Made by a program: the position numbers and the translations under genes. Positions 8,340-15,561 of a stretch of 28,617 nt of DNA are shown here, piece after piece. Location of the stretch: assembly GCF_002014975.1 (NCBI RefSeq), contig NZ_MUXV01000049.1, positions 1 to 28,617 of the forward strand, given 5' to 3'. Source of the stretch: Moraxella bovis. Its GTDB lineage: Bacteria; Pseudomonadota; Gammaproteobacteria; Pseudomonadales; Moraxellaceae. Position 1 is the first letter of the stretch. Each line of letters starts with the position of its first letter. Below the pieces are notes generated by a model. That model had not been told where the DNA came from, did no database searches, and saw only the letters and a program-made list of their open reading frames with translations.

Positions 8340-8966
8340 TTATTTTTCAATCAATTCTTTTAACTCACTAAGTTGCCCATGAAAAAAGTGGCTCGCCCCT
8401 GTCATCACTTTACTGCGTATGCCAAACTCATCGGCAAAATCCGCCATACTGCTTGGGCGGACAAATTCATCTTGGTCGCCATAAATCATGAGCGTATCGG
8501 TCGGCAAGGTTAGCCCTGTTGGGTCGTTTTTTTCAATGGACGGGGCGACGAGCGTGAGTTTTTGCAGATTGACATCGTAATCCGCCAACACCTTATCCGC
8601 CACACGGCACGCAATAAATCCCCCAAAAGAAAATCCCGCCAGCCAGAGTGTCTTGGCATTCGTCTGTTGCAGCGCCCAATCAAGTACGCATAGGCTGTCC
8701 AAATACTCGCCATTGCCATACTCAATCTCACCGCTTGAACGCCCCACGCCCCGATAATTAAACCGCACGGTATCCATGCCATTTTCTTTACAAAAGCGGT
8801 ATAGGGTCGTAACAACCTTATTATTCATTGTCCCGCCTGCTTTGGGATTGGGGTGCAAAATGACGGCAAGCGTGTCTGAGTTTGCCCAATGTGCATCCAC
8901 TTCAAGCACTGCATTATCGCCCATGTGTGGGGCAAGGATTAGGGTTGTGGGTTTTAAGTTTTTCAT
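8340..8966 (-). CDS. Alpha/beta hydrolase (COG2945-like)
   Basis: The 208-residue product is a compact single-domain alpha/beta hydrolase. The nucleophile elbow GFSFGG (about residues 115-120) carries the catalytic Ser; the acid is likely Asp in YGDQDEF and the base His in GASHFFHG. The N-terminal segment ILHPNPKAGGTMNNKVV and RFNYRGVGRSSG are typical of the COG2945 group. The substrate is unknown. It is first in a minus cluster with the DUF3592-like gene and zapE. There is no Shine-Dalgarno before the ATG and the predicted leader is only about 18 nt. The promoter is the extended -10 at 8991-8999. Confidence 0.85.
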   Translation of the reverse strand: MKNLKPTTLILAPHMGDNAVLEVDAHWANSDTLAVILHPNPKAGGTMNNKVVTTLYRFCKENGMDTVRFNYRGVGRSSGEIEYGNGEYLDSLCVLDWALQQTNAKTLWLAGFSFGGFIACRVADKVLADYDVNLQKLTLVAPSIEKNDPTGLTLPTDTLMIYGDQDEFVRPSSMADFADEFGIRSKVMTGASHFFHGQLSELKELIEK

Positions 8967-8990
8967 GTTTTTAAAAGTATAAAATTAGCC

Positions 8991-8999
8991 ATTATAGCA
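8991..8999 (-). promoter_or_regulatory. Extended -10 promoter for the hydrolase-zapE cluster
   Basis: The minus strand reads TGCTATAAT, a perfect extended -10 box about 25 nt before the hydrolase ATG. No convincing -35 hexamer is present at 16-18 bp. Confidence 0.6.
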
Positions 9000-9136
9000 T
9001 AAAATCAGACTTATACAGGTGTTTTTGTGATGGGTTTTTATGATGAAATTTTGGAATTTTTTTGTAAAATAGGGATAAATAATTAAGATTATGTTAAATA
9101 AATTTTTAAAATAAAAGGGAATCATAAGTTTTTGTG

Positions 9137-9238
9137 TTAAAGTTACCACAAATTTTTGATATTTGAATACTGCCCTTTTTGTAGGCGTGCACAGCACGCC
9201 CCTACACCAAAACATCATTGCGTTTGTGGTAATTTTAA
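9137..9238. repeat. Nested inverted repeats, possible MITE remnant
   Basis: Arms at 9137-9152 (TTAAAGTTACCACAAA) and 9223-9238 are inverted copies matching at 15 of 16 positions and enclose 70 bp. Inside is a G+C-rich imperfect palindrome at 9181-9204 (GTAGG-CGTGC, ACA, GCACG-CC-CCTAC). This lies in the 304-bp gap between xthA and the hydrolase gene; I see no gene in that gap. Confidence 0.5.
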
Positions 9239-9270
9239 AGTCTATTGAGTATATAATAATACTCGTGTTA

Positions 9271-10086
9271 TCACACCTCAAACCTTGCCCAAATCGGTGC
9301 ATGGTCGGACGGTTTTTCTAGCCCACGAATGTCATAGCTAATCCCTGCACCCACGCAGTCTTGGATAAGTTTGTCCGTACACAGAATATGGTCAATTCTA
9401 AGCCCCCGTTTTGGCGTGTCATCAAAGCCTTTTGAGCGGTAATCAAACCAGCTAAACTCGTCTGCACTGTCAGGCTTAAACTTACGGTAAGTGTCATATA
9501 AATCACGACTCATCAGCTCATCATACCATTCACGCTCTTCGGGCAAAAATGAACAGGTACCATTTTTTAGCCAGCGTTTGGCATTTGGCTCGCCAATACC
9601 CACATCATTGTCATGGGGCGAGATGTTCATATCGCCCATGATGACAAGCTCACGCCCCTGCCCTTTTAGCTCGTCAATGTAGCGGTTTAGGTCGGCATAA
9701 AAGGCACGTTTCATGGGGAATTTGGTCTCATGGTCTCGATTTTCGCCTTGGGGAAAATAGCCATTGATGACATCAATCTTACGCCCATTGACATCAAATC
9801 TGGCATGAATCAGCCGTCTTTGGGCGTCCACATCGGCAAAGGGAAAGCCCTTTTGTACAAAAATCGGCTCAAATTTGGACAAAATCGCCACGCCATAATG
9901 CGACTTTTGCCCAAAAAATTCCACATGATAGCCAAGGCTCTCCACGTCTTTTAAGGGAAAGGCTTCATCATGAACTTTGGTTTCTTGCAAACCGATAATA
10001 TCCGCCCCAAGCGTATCACGCACGGCAACAAGTTGGTGGGGTCTGGCACGCAGTCCGTTGATATTAAAACTGACAAAAGTAGTCAT
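9271..10086 (-). CDS. xthA: Exodeoxyribonuclease III
   Basis: This is the main AP endonuclease and 3'-5' exonuclease of base excision repair. The 271-residue product matches E. coli XthA (268) in length and in all key blocks: [21 protein letters not shown] with metal-binding Glu35, [25 protein letters not shown] at about residues 151-160, [17 protein letters not shown] and the C-terminal catalytic SDHAP with His262. The ATG follows a weak GAGAA sequence. A promoter with TTTATA and TATAAT boxes is at 10116-10143. It is divergent from the Nramp-like gene. The assignment is secure; annotation pipelines may use exoA or xth. Confidence 0.96.
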   Translation of the reverse strand: MTTFVSFNINGLRARPHQLVAVRDTLGADIIGLQETKVHDEAFPLKDVESLGYHVEFFGQKSHYGVAILSKFEPIFVQKGFPFADVDAQRRLIHARFDVNGRKIDVINGYFPQGENRDHETKFPMKRAFYADLNRYIDELKGQGRELVIMGDMNISPHDNDVGIGEPNAKRWLKNGTCSFLPEEREWYDELMSRDLYDTYRKFKPDSADEFSWFDYRSKGFDDTPKRGLRIDHILCTDKLIQDCVGAGISYDIRGLEKPSDHAPIWARFEV

Positions 10087-10115
10087 TGCGATATTCTCTT
10101 AAAAAATAATGGCAT

Positions 10116-10143
10116 ATTATAAGGGCAAAACCACAAATATAAA
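10116..10143 (-). promoter_or_regulatory. Promoter for xthA
   Basis: On the minus strand TTTATA (10138-10143) and a perfect TATAAT (10116-10121) are 16 bp apart, about 30 nt before the xthA ATG. The -10 is strong and the -35 is weak. Confidence 0.5.
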
Positions 10144-10296
10144 GGGCATGCCGACCGTTGGTAACATTTTTACAAAATACCTGCTTTATACATAATAATT
10201 TCTGCATAATATAAATTATTAATCATAAAAAATTATAAAACAATAAGCTATAGTATGCTAATATCAAAAAACTTTATTTTTATTATTGGGGCAATT

Positions 10297-11523
10297 ATGG
10301 CTAATCGCATTAACTGGAGAGCCTTTGGACCGGGCATCTTGATTGCATCTGCTGCCATTGGTGGGTCGCATTTGGTCGCATCAACACAAGCAGGGGCGTT
10401 GTATGGTTGGCAACTTGCCATCATCATCTTATTGGCAAACTTTTTTAAATACCCCTTTTTTCGCTTTGCCACCGACTATGCTTATGAGACAGGCGACAGT
10501 CTCATCACAGGCTACGCCAAAAAATCCAAATTTTATCTTTGGGTATTTTTTATCCTATCCATCTTATCAGGCATGATTAGCACGGGGGCAGTGGCACTGC
10601 TGACGGCGGTGATTTTAAGCTACATGCTCCCCTTTGAACTATCTACCATTGCTTTATCAGGCTTGGTCATGGTTACTTCTTGGGCACTCCTTATCTTTGG
10701 GCATTTTCGAGTGCTTGATAATGTTACCAAATGGATCATCATTCTTTTGACCGTAACGACCGTCTTGGCAGTGATGGTCGCAGGGGCAAAAGCCTCCCCG
10801 CCTGCTCCTGACTTTGTGGCGGTCTCGCCCTTTAACATGGCAGGGCTTGCCTTTATCATCGCTTTGATGGGCTGGATGCCAACACCATTAGAATTCTCTG
10901 TCATCTCATCAATATGGACTGCCAAAAAAATCCGTGACGACCACCCCACGCACAAGCAAGGCTTGCTTGACTTTAATGTTGGCTATCTTACTTCTACCAT
11001 CTTGGCGTTATTTTTCTTGGCATTGGGGGTGTTTGTCCAGTATGGCACAGGACAAGAGATTGCCATGCAAGGCGGTGCCTACATCGGGCAGCTCATTGAC
11101 ATGTACACCAACACCATCGGCGAATGGGCAAGGGGTTTGGTGACGTTCATCGCCTTTTTGTGCATGTTTGGCACCATCATCACTTGCGTGGATGGCTATG
11201 GTCGTGCCAACGCCGAATGCTTTACGCTCATCAGCGGACACAAGTCATCAGGCAAAACCACGCTGTTTTGGACGACCGTCACCACCATCACAGGTTTTGG
11301 GCTTATCACGTTCTTTATGGGGCAGATGGCAACTTTGCTCAAATTTGCCATGATTTCTGCCTTTGTTACCGCACCGATTTTTGCCTATTTGAACTACTCA
11401 CTCATCAAAAGCCGTGGCAAGAAACTCTCGCCTTTGATGAACGTGTATGCCATCTGTGGGATTGTGTTTTTGACAGGGTTTACAGGGCTGTTTTTGTTAC
11501 AGTTTTTTGGGGTTATCGGATAA
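10297..11523 (+). CDS. Nramp-family transporter lacking the canonical DPGN motif
   Basis: The 408-residue product is a polytopic inner-membrane protein with about 11 helices and Nramp-like organisation. TM1 begins with GPGILIASAAIGGSHL (residues 11-26), where typical metal-transporting Nramps have a DPGN motif. The TM6 region reads GWMPTPLEF at about 192-200, where typical members have MPHN. Both metal-binding motifs are therefore replaced, as in an uncharacterised branch of COG1914, so the transported ion or solute should not be assumed to be Mn2+ or Fe2+. I chose 10297 because GGGG precedes it and the GPG motif then starts at residue 11 as in relatives; a longer frame starts at 10255. No MntR-like operator was seen. 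Confidence 0.85.
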   Translation: MANRINWRAFGPGILIASAAIGGSHLVASTQAGALYGWQLAIIILLANFFKYPFFRFATDYAYETGDSLITGYAKKSKFYLWVFFILSILSGMISTGAVALLTAVILSYMLPFELSTIALSGLVMVTSWALLIFGHFRVLDNVTKWIIILLTVTTVLAVMVAGAKASPPAPDFVAVSPFNMAGLAFIIALMGWMPTPLEFSVISSIWTAKKIRDDHPTHKQGLLDFNVGYLTSTILALFFLALGVFVQYGTGQEIAMQGGAYIGQLIDMYTNTIGEWARGLVTFIAFLCMFGTIITCVDGYGRANAECFTLISGHKSSGKTTLFWTTVTTITGFGLITFFMGQMATLLKFAMISAFVTAPIFAYLNYSLIKSRGKKLSPLMNVYAICGIVFLTGFTGLFLLQFFGVIG

Positions 11524-11544
11524 ACTTTGCACCAAACCACGATA

Positions 11545-11572
11545 AAAAAACCAGTCGCTTGACTGGTTTTTT
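11545..11572. terminator. Bidirectional terminator between the Nramp-like gene and opp ATPase gene
   Basis: AAAAAACCAGTC and its exact complement form a 12-bp stem with a 4-nt loop (GCTT). T-runs are present on both strands. It lies 21 nt after the plus-strand transporter stop and about 20 nt after the minus-strand ATPase stop, so one hairpin serves both convergent genes. Confidence 0.9.
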
Positions 11573-11592
11573 GTTGGATGGGGCAAAATAAA

Positions 11593-13191
11593 TTAAGACA
11601 AATTAGACGCTTGCACCAACAGCTGGGTGTACTTATGTTTTGGCTCTTCAAAAATCTGTCTTGCTGTACCCATCTCCACCACTTCGCCCCCACTCATCAC
11701 AATCACACGGTCAGAGAGTGCTTTAACCACCGACAAATCATGACTGATAAAGATATAGCTTAGTCCATATTTCTTTTGTAGGTCGTTTAAAAGCTCGACC
11801 ACCATGATTTGAGTAGAGCGGTCAAGAGCAGAAGTCGGCTCATCAAGCAGGACAAATTTCGGCTCTAAGATAATCGCTCGGGCGATGGCGATACGCTGAC
11901 GCTGACCGCCTGAGAACTCATGCGGATAGCGGTTTATCATAGTAGGCGATAGATTGACTTCTTTTAAAATCTTCACCACCTTTTGCCGACGCTCTTCTTT
12001 GGTCATCTGTGGAAAATGCACGGTCAAGCCTTCTTCGATAATCTCACGCACGGTCAAGCGGGGCGAGAGTGAGTTAAAAGGGTCCTGAAAAACGATTTGC
12101 ATGTCACGGCGTAGGGCTTGGCGTTTGTCGCTCTTTGTGTCAATGATTTTTTCGCCATTAAAACGAATGTCGCCCGTGGACGCCACAATCTGCATGATGG
12201 CACGCCCCAGCGTGGATTTGCCCGAACCTGACTCGCCCACAATACCAAGCGTCTCGCCCACTTTTAGGTCAAGCGTAATACCTTTGACCGCATTAAAAGT
12301 CTTGGTCGGCTTACCAAAAAAGTTGCGTGCGACGACATAGTCCACCTTGACATCGTCCGCTGTGATGAGTCTGGGAGCGGATTCATCAAGGATGGGTTTG
12401 TGGTTATTAGGAATGGGGGTCAAAAGCTCCACTGTATAAGGGTGCTGTGGGTTATTAAAGACGTCTTGGGTTGTGCCACGCTCGATAATCACACCATGTT
12501 GCATGACACACACTTGGTCGCTGTACTTTTTAACCAGTCGCAAATCATGGGAGATTAAAATAATCGCCATGCCCAAATCACGCTGTAACTCTAGCATCAA
12601 ATCCAAAATCTCCGCCTGCGTGGTCACATCAAGTGCCGTCGTCGGCTCATCAGCGATGAGTAGGTCGGGCTTATTGATAATCGCCATCGCAATCATGATG
12701 CGTTGGAGCTGACCGCCTGAGAACTCATGCGGATATGCCGTCATTTTTTTGTCGGCATTGGGGATTTTGACCTTTTGTAAGGTATCAAGTGCCAGCTTGG
12801 TCGCTTCGGATTTGCTCACGCTCGGGTTGTGAATGCTGACCGCTTCTGCCACTTGTTTGCCAATAGGGACAAATGGGTTTAGGGAAGTCATGGGCTCTTG
12901 GAAAATCATGGCAATCTTATCACCACGAATGGCACGCATCTCACGCTCAGACAAGCTAAGTAGCTCTTTACCATCAAAGAGTACCGATGAGTCTTTACCA
13001 AAACTGGCGATGTTTTTTGGCAACAGTTGCATAATCGCCATTGACGTGACCGATTTGCCCGAACCTGACTCGCCTACGATGGCAAGCGTCTGTCCTTTTT
13101 CTACGGTAAATGATGAATCTTTGACCGCATGGACAAGCTCTTCATCGGTTTTTAAAAATACGTCCAGATTTTTTACTTGTAATAATGTCAT
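11593..13191 (-). CDS. Fused double-NBD oligopeptide ABC transporter ATPase
   Basis: This 532-residue protein contains two complete ABC nucleotide-binding domains in one chain, of the YejF/GsiA type. It takes the place of separate OppD and OppF. NBD1 has Walker A GESGSGKS at 40-47, signature SGGQLQR near 158 and Walker B LLIADEPTTALD near 176. NBD2 has a second GESGSGKS near 315, signature SGGQRQR near 426 and FVLLDEPTSALD near 443. Each domain is followed by the oligopeptide-transporter C-terminal segment. ATP hydrolysis here powers import through OppB/OppC. It starts 1 nt after the oppC stop with an AAGGA site, and ends at the shared terminator. Both ATPase sites look intact. Confidence 0.93.
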   Translation of the reverse strand: MTLLQVKNLDVFLKTDEELVHAVKDSSFTVEKGQTLAIVGESGSGKSVTSMAIMQLLPKNIASFGKDSSVLFDGKELLSLSEREMRAIRGDKIAMIFQEPMTSLNPFVPIGKQVAEAVSIHNPSVSKSEATKLALDTLQKVKIPNADKKMTAYPHEFSGGQLQRIMIAMAIINKPDLLIADEPTTALDVTTQAEILDLMLELQRDLGMAIILISHDLRLVKKYSDQVCVMQHGVIIERGTTQDVFNNPQHPYTVELLTPIPNNHKPILDESAPRLITADDVKVDYVVARNFFGKPTKTFNAVKGITLDLKVGETLGIVGESGSGKSTLGRAIMQIVASTGDIRFNGEKIIDTKSDKRQALRRDMQIVFQDPFNSLSPRLTVREIIEEGLTVHFPQMTKEERRQKVVKILKEVNLSPTMINRYPHEFSGGQRQRIAIARAIILEPKFVLLDEPTSALDRSTQIMVVELLNDLQKKYGLSYIFISHDLSVVKALSDRVIVMSGGEVVEMGTARQIFEEPKHKYTQLLVQASNLS

Positions 13192-13192
13192 A

Positions 13193-14089
13193 TCATCTAT
13201 CCTTTGGGTCTAGGGCATCACGCAAGCCATCGCCGATAAAGTTAAAACAAAACAGTGTAACCACCAAAAAGGTAGATGGTACAAGCAGTTGCCAAGGAGC
13301 GACTTGCATGGTCTGAGCCCCTTCTTGGAGCAGTGCCCCCCAACTGGTTCTCGGCTCTTGCACGCCCAGCCCCAAAAAGCTCAAAAATGACTCAAACAAA
13401 ATCATACCCGGCACGATAAGAGATGCATAAATCACGACCACGCCGAGCACATTTGGGACGATATGACGGGTCACGATTTGCCAGTTATTCACGCCTGTGA
13501 CTCGAGCGGCTTCAATAAATTCCTTGTTTTTTAGGCTTAATGTCTGACCACGCACGATACGAGCCACGTCAAGCCATGATACCAAACCGATTGCCACAAA
13601 AATCAAAATGATATTACGCCCAAACAGGGTTACCAATAAAATCACAAAAAACATAAAAGGAAAGGCACTTAGGATTTCTAAAAATCGCATCATGACCATG
13701 TCCACTTTACCACCCAAAAAGCCAGAGACAGCACCATAGACCGTCCCCACCAATACCGCCACCAACGCACCAGCAACCCCCACCATGAGTGAGATTTGTC
13801 CACCGACAGCTGTCCGCACGAGCAAGTCTCGCCCTAAGGTATCCGTACCAAAATAGTGCTTGGTTTCCATAGATGGGGCGATACCCATGTTACTCCAATC
13901 TGTGTCAGCATAGCCAAATGGCGAGAGCATGGGGGCAACAATCACAAATACCGTGATAAGAAGCAATATCACACCACTTGCCATGGCGGCTTTGTTACGG
14001 CGAAAACGTCGCCATGCATCTTGCCACAGACTTCGTCCTTTTACCACAGGCTCTACGGCTTGCACTGTTTCGCTTGCATTCATAGACAT
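13193..14089 (-). CDS. oppC: Oligopeptide ABC transporter permease OppC
   Basis: OppC is one of the two inner-membrane permeases of the oligopeptide importer. The product (298 residues, E. coli 302) follows E. coli OppC closely, with GRSLWQDAWRRFRRNKAA before the first helix, the long periplasmic segment FGTDTLGRDLLVR, and the EAA coupling loop EAARVTGVNNWQIVTRHIVP. It ends in FNFIGDGLRDALDPKDR, the same as the E. coli ending. About six transmembrane helices are visible. I chose the ATG at 14089 because the AAGGA site is 7 nt upstream; the ATG at 14095 nearly abuts that site. It starts 11 nt after the oppB stop and is followed by the ATPase gene with 1 nt between. Confidence 0.95.
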   Translation of the reverse strand: MSMNASETVQAVEPVVKGRSLWQDAWRRFRRNKAAMASGVILLLITVFVIVAPMLSPFGYADTDWSNMGIAPSMETKHYFGTDTLGRDLLVRTAVGGQISLMVGVAGALVAVLVGTVYGAVSGFLGGKVDMVMMRFLEILSAFPFMFFVILLVTLFGRNIILIFVAIGLVSWLDVARIVRGQTLSLKNKEFIEAARVTGVNNWQIVTRHIVPNVLGVVVIYASLIVPGMILFESFLSFLGLGVQEPRTSWGALLQEGAQTMQVAPWQLLVPSTFLVVTLFCFNFIGDGLRDALDPKDR

Positions 14090-14100
14090 ACACATTCCTT

Positions 14101-15021
14101 TTAGTATTTAATTTTCGGGTCAATCACGGCATACAAAATATCAACAATGGCATTAAATAGGATTGTCAATACCCCCACCAAAATCGTCAAACTCAGCACA
14201 AGGCTATAATCACGGTTTAACGCACCGTTCACAAACAGCTGACCGATACCGGGCAGACCAAAAATCGTCTCAATCACGATAGAGCCTGTGACAATCCCCA
14301 CAAAAGCAGGTCCTAAATACGAGATGATGGGCAACATGGCAGGACGCAAGGCATGTTTAAAGACAATGTGCGACAAGGGCAAGCCTTTTGCCTTGGCGGT
14401 GCGGATATAAGGGCTGTTCATCACTTCAATCATCGACCCCCTTGTGATACGAGCGATACTCGCCACATAGCCTATCGCCAATGCTGTCACAGGTAGCACC
14501 AAATTCATGAATGCCCCACCATTCCAGCCCCCTGCTGGAAACCATTTTAAAATGACCGCAAAAATCAGCACAAGTAGCGGTGCTTTGACAAAGCTTGGCA
14601 TGACCACGCCCGTCATCGCCAATGTCATTAACACATAATCAAGCCAGCTGTTTTGTTTTAGGGCGGCGATAACCCCAAGACCAATCCCCAACACCACCGC
14701 AATGATGAATGCATACAAGCCAATCTCCACCGAGACAGGCAAGGCTTGGGCAAGCAGTTCATTGATGGTGTAATCCTTGTACTTAAAAGATGGGCCAAAA
14801 TCCCCTTGAGCAAGCTGTTTTAGATAATTTAAAAACTGAAGCCATATCGGGTCATTTAAATGATATTTCGCCTCGATGTTGGCAAGTACCGCAGGGGGTA
14901 GATTACGCTCGCCCGTAAAAGGACTACCAGGGGCAAGTCGCATCATAAAAAATGAAATGGTAATCAAAAAGAGCATGGTTGGAATGGCTTCTAACACACG
15001 CTTAAAAATGAGTTTAAACAT
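14101..15021 (-). CDS. oppB: Oligopeptide ABC transporter permease OppB
   Basis: OppB is the second inner-membrane permease. The 306-residue product has exactly the E. coli OppB length and very high similarity over its whole length, including MRLAPGSPFTGER, NIEAKYHLNDPIW, FGPSFKYKDYT and PVLSY-like LPIISYLGPAFVGI. The C-terminus is NAIVDILYAVIDPKIKY. The EAA-type loop (RTAKAKGLPLSHIVFKHALR) is intact. I chose the start at 15021 with a GAGAG site at 6 nt; a longer frame to 15057 lacks support. It begins about 147 nt after the repeat element at 15168-15374, with a long inverted repeat between, so it probably has its own promoter. Confidence 0.96.
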   Translation of the reverse strand: MFKLIFKRVLEAIPTMLFLITISFFMMRLAPGSPFTGERNLPPAVLANIEAKYHLNDPIWLQFLNYLKQLAQGDFGPSFKYKDYTINELLAQALPVSVEIGLYAFIIAVVLGIGLGVIAALKQNSWLDYVLMTLAMTGVVMPSFVKAPLLVLIFAVILKWFPAGGWNGGAFMNLVLPVTALAIGYVASIARITRGSMIEVMNSPYIRTAKAKGLPLSHIVFKHALRPAMLPIISYLGPAFVGIVTGSIVIETIFGLPGIGQLFVNGALNRDYSLVLSLTILVGVLTILFNAIVDILYAVIDPKIKY

Positions 15022-15078
15022 AAGCACTCTCTTATTGTTGTTGCAAGTCCATGGCAACGTAGAAATCCTGCCAGTTTA

Positions 15079-15131
15079 ACAAATGTAACGATGACGTATT
15101 ATGTCCTTTTGTCATTACTTTTTACATTTGT
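15079..15131 (-). promoter_or_regulatory. Long inverted repeat upstream of oppB
   Basis: Perfect 10-bp arms (ACAAATGTAA at 15079-15088, complement at 15122-15131) enclose a smaller ATGAC/GTCAT inverted repeat. On the minus strand a CATAAT box lies in the inner loop. It could be an operator overlapping a promoter for oppBC-ATPase, or a leader hairpin. No T-tract follows, so it is not an ordinary terminator. Confidence 0.45.
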
Positions 15132-15167
15132 CATCATCTAACATTCCCTCTACTGATGAGTTTTATC

Positions 15168-15374
15168 TAGGGCGTGCCCGCCCTTTATAACACATTTTAA
15201 CATTTAGAAATTTCATAGAAATAAAATGGTGTTTTTGCATGAAAAATGGCTAAATCTTGTGACTCGAGGTCAAAAGCTTGTTTGATAGAATGACTATCAA
15301 ACTTCACTTTTTTCTTGAAAAACGGGTGATTTTTCGTGATTTTCATTGCAAATACAAAAGGCAAGCATGCCCTA
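15168..15374 (-). mobile_element. MITE-like repeat, copy B (207 bp, inside opp locus)
   Basis: Read on the minus strand the element runs from TAGGGCATGCTTGCC to GGGCGGGCACGCCCTA. The ends are imperfect inverted repeats (12 of 15 positions), and a TA dinucleotide sits at each edge, as expected for target duplication by IS630/Tc1-mariner-type transposases. Copy C at 23515-23721 has exactly the same length with 8 differences by my count. Internal parts are the 123-bp core with its own inverted ends and the hairpin GTTTGATAG-TCATT-CTATCAAAC. No transposase is encoded. An open frame of 72 codons (15197-15415) runs through it but extends beyond the element and is probably incidental. Confidence 0.75.
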
Positions 15375-15517
15375 AAGAATCGGTGGTTTATTGTAACATA
15401 AGCCATTATATACACCTATTAATTATTTTTGATAAAACATCAGTATTTAAAACTTTTATTAAAAAAATCTCATTGCAAAAAATTTGCATCAATCATAGGG
15501 CGTAATTTTTAAAAACA
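15375..15517. other. Gene-free AT-rich spacer between repeat B and oppA terminator
   Basis: This AT-rich stretch separates the repeat from the terminator of the oppA array. I see no gene or clear promoter. With the repeat and the oppB leader it makes a 540-bp gap inside the opp locus. Confidence 0.4.
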
Positions 15518-15549
15518 ACAGCACCTTACAAACAACTGCAAGGTGCTGT
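15518..15549 (-). terminator. Strong terminator after the third oppA gene
   Basis: On the minus strand ACAGCACCTT and AAGGTGCTGT make a perfect 10-bp stem with a 12-nt loop, followed by TGTTTTTAAA. It begins 12 nt after the oppA stop at 15562 and should separate the three binding-protein genes from oppB, oppC and the ATPase gene. Confidence 0.85.
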
Positions 15550-15561
15550 GATTAACGCCAA

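Noticed and set aside
8985..9302. 105-codon minus-strand open frame between xthA and the hydrolase gene
   Set aside because: It overlaps the xthA end, has AT-rich composition-driven residues (Ile, Phe, Asn, Lys), no ribosome site and no recognisable domain, and covers the inverted-repeat region.
15197..15415. 72-codon frame in repeat copy B, and the 68-codon frame in copy C (23486-23692)
   Set aside because: Starts lie outside the element in unrelated flanking DNA, and differences between copies are mostly amino-acid-changing, so I treat the frames as incidental to the repeat.
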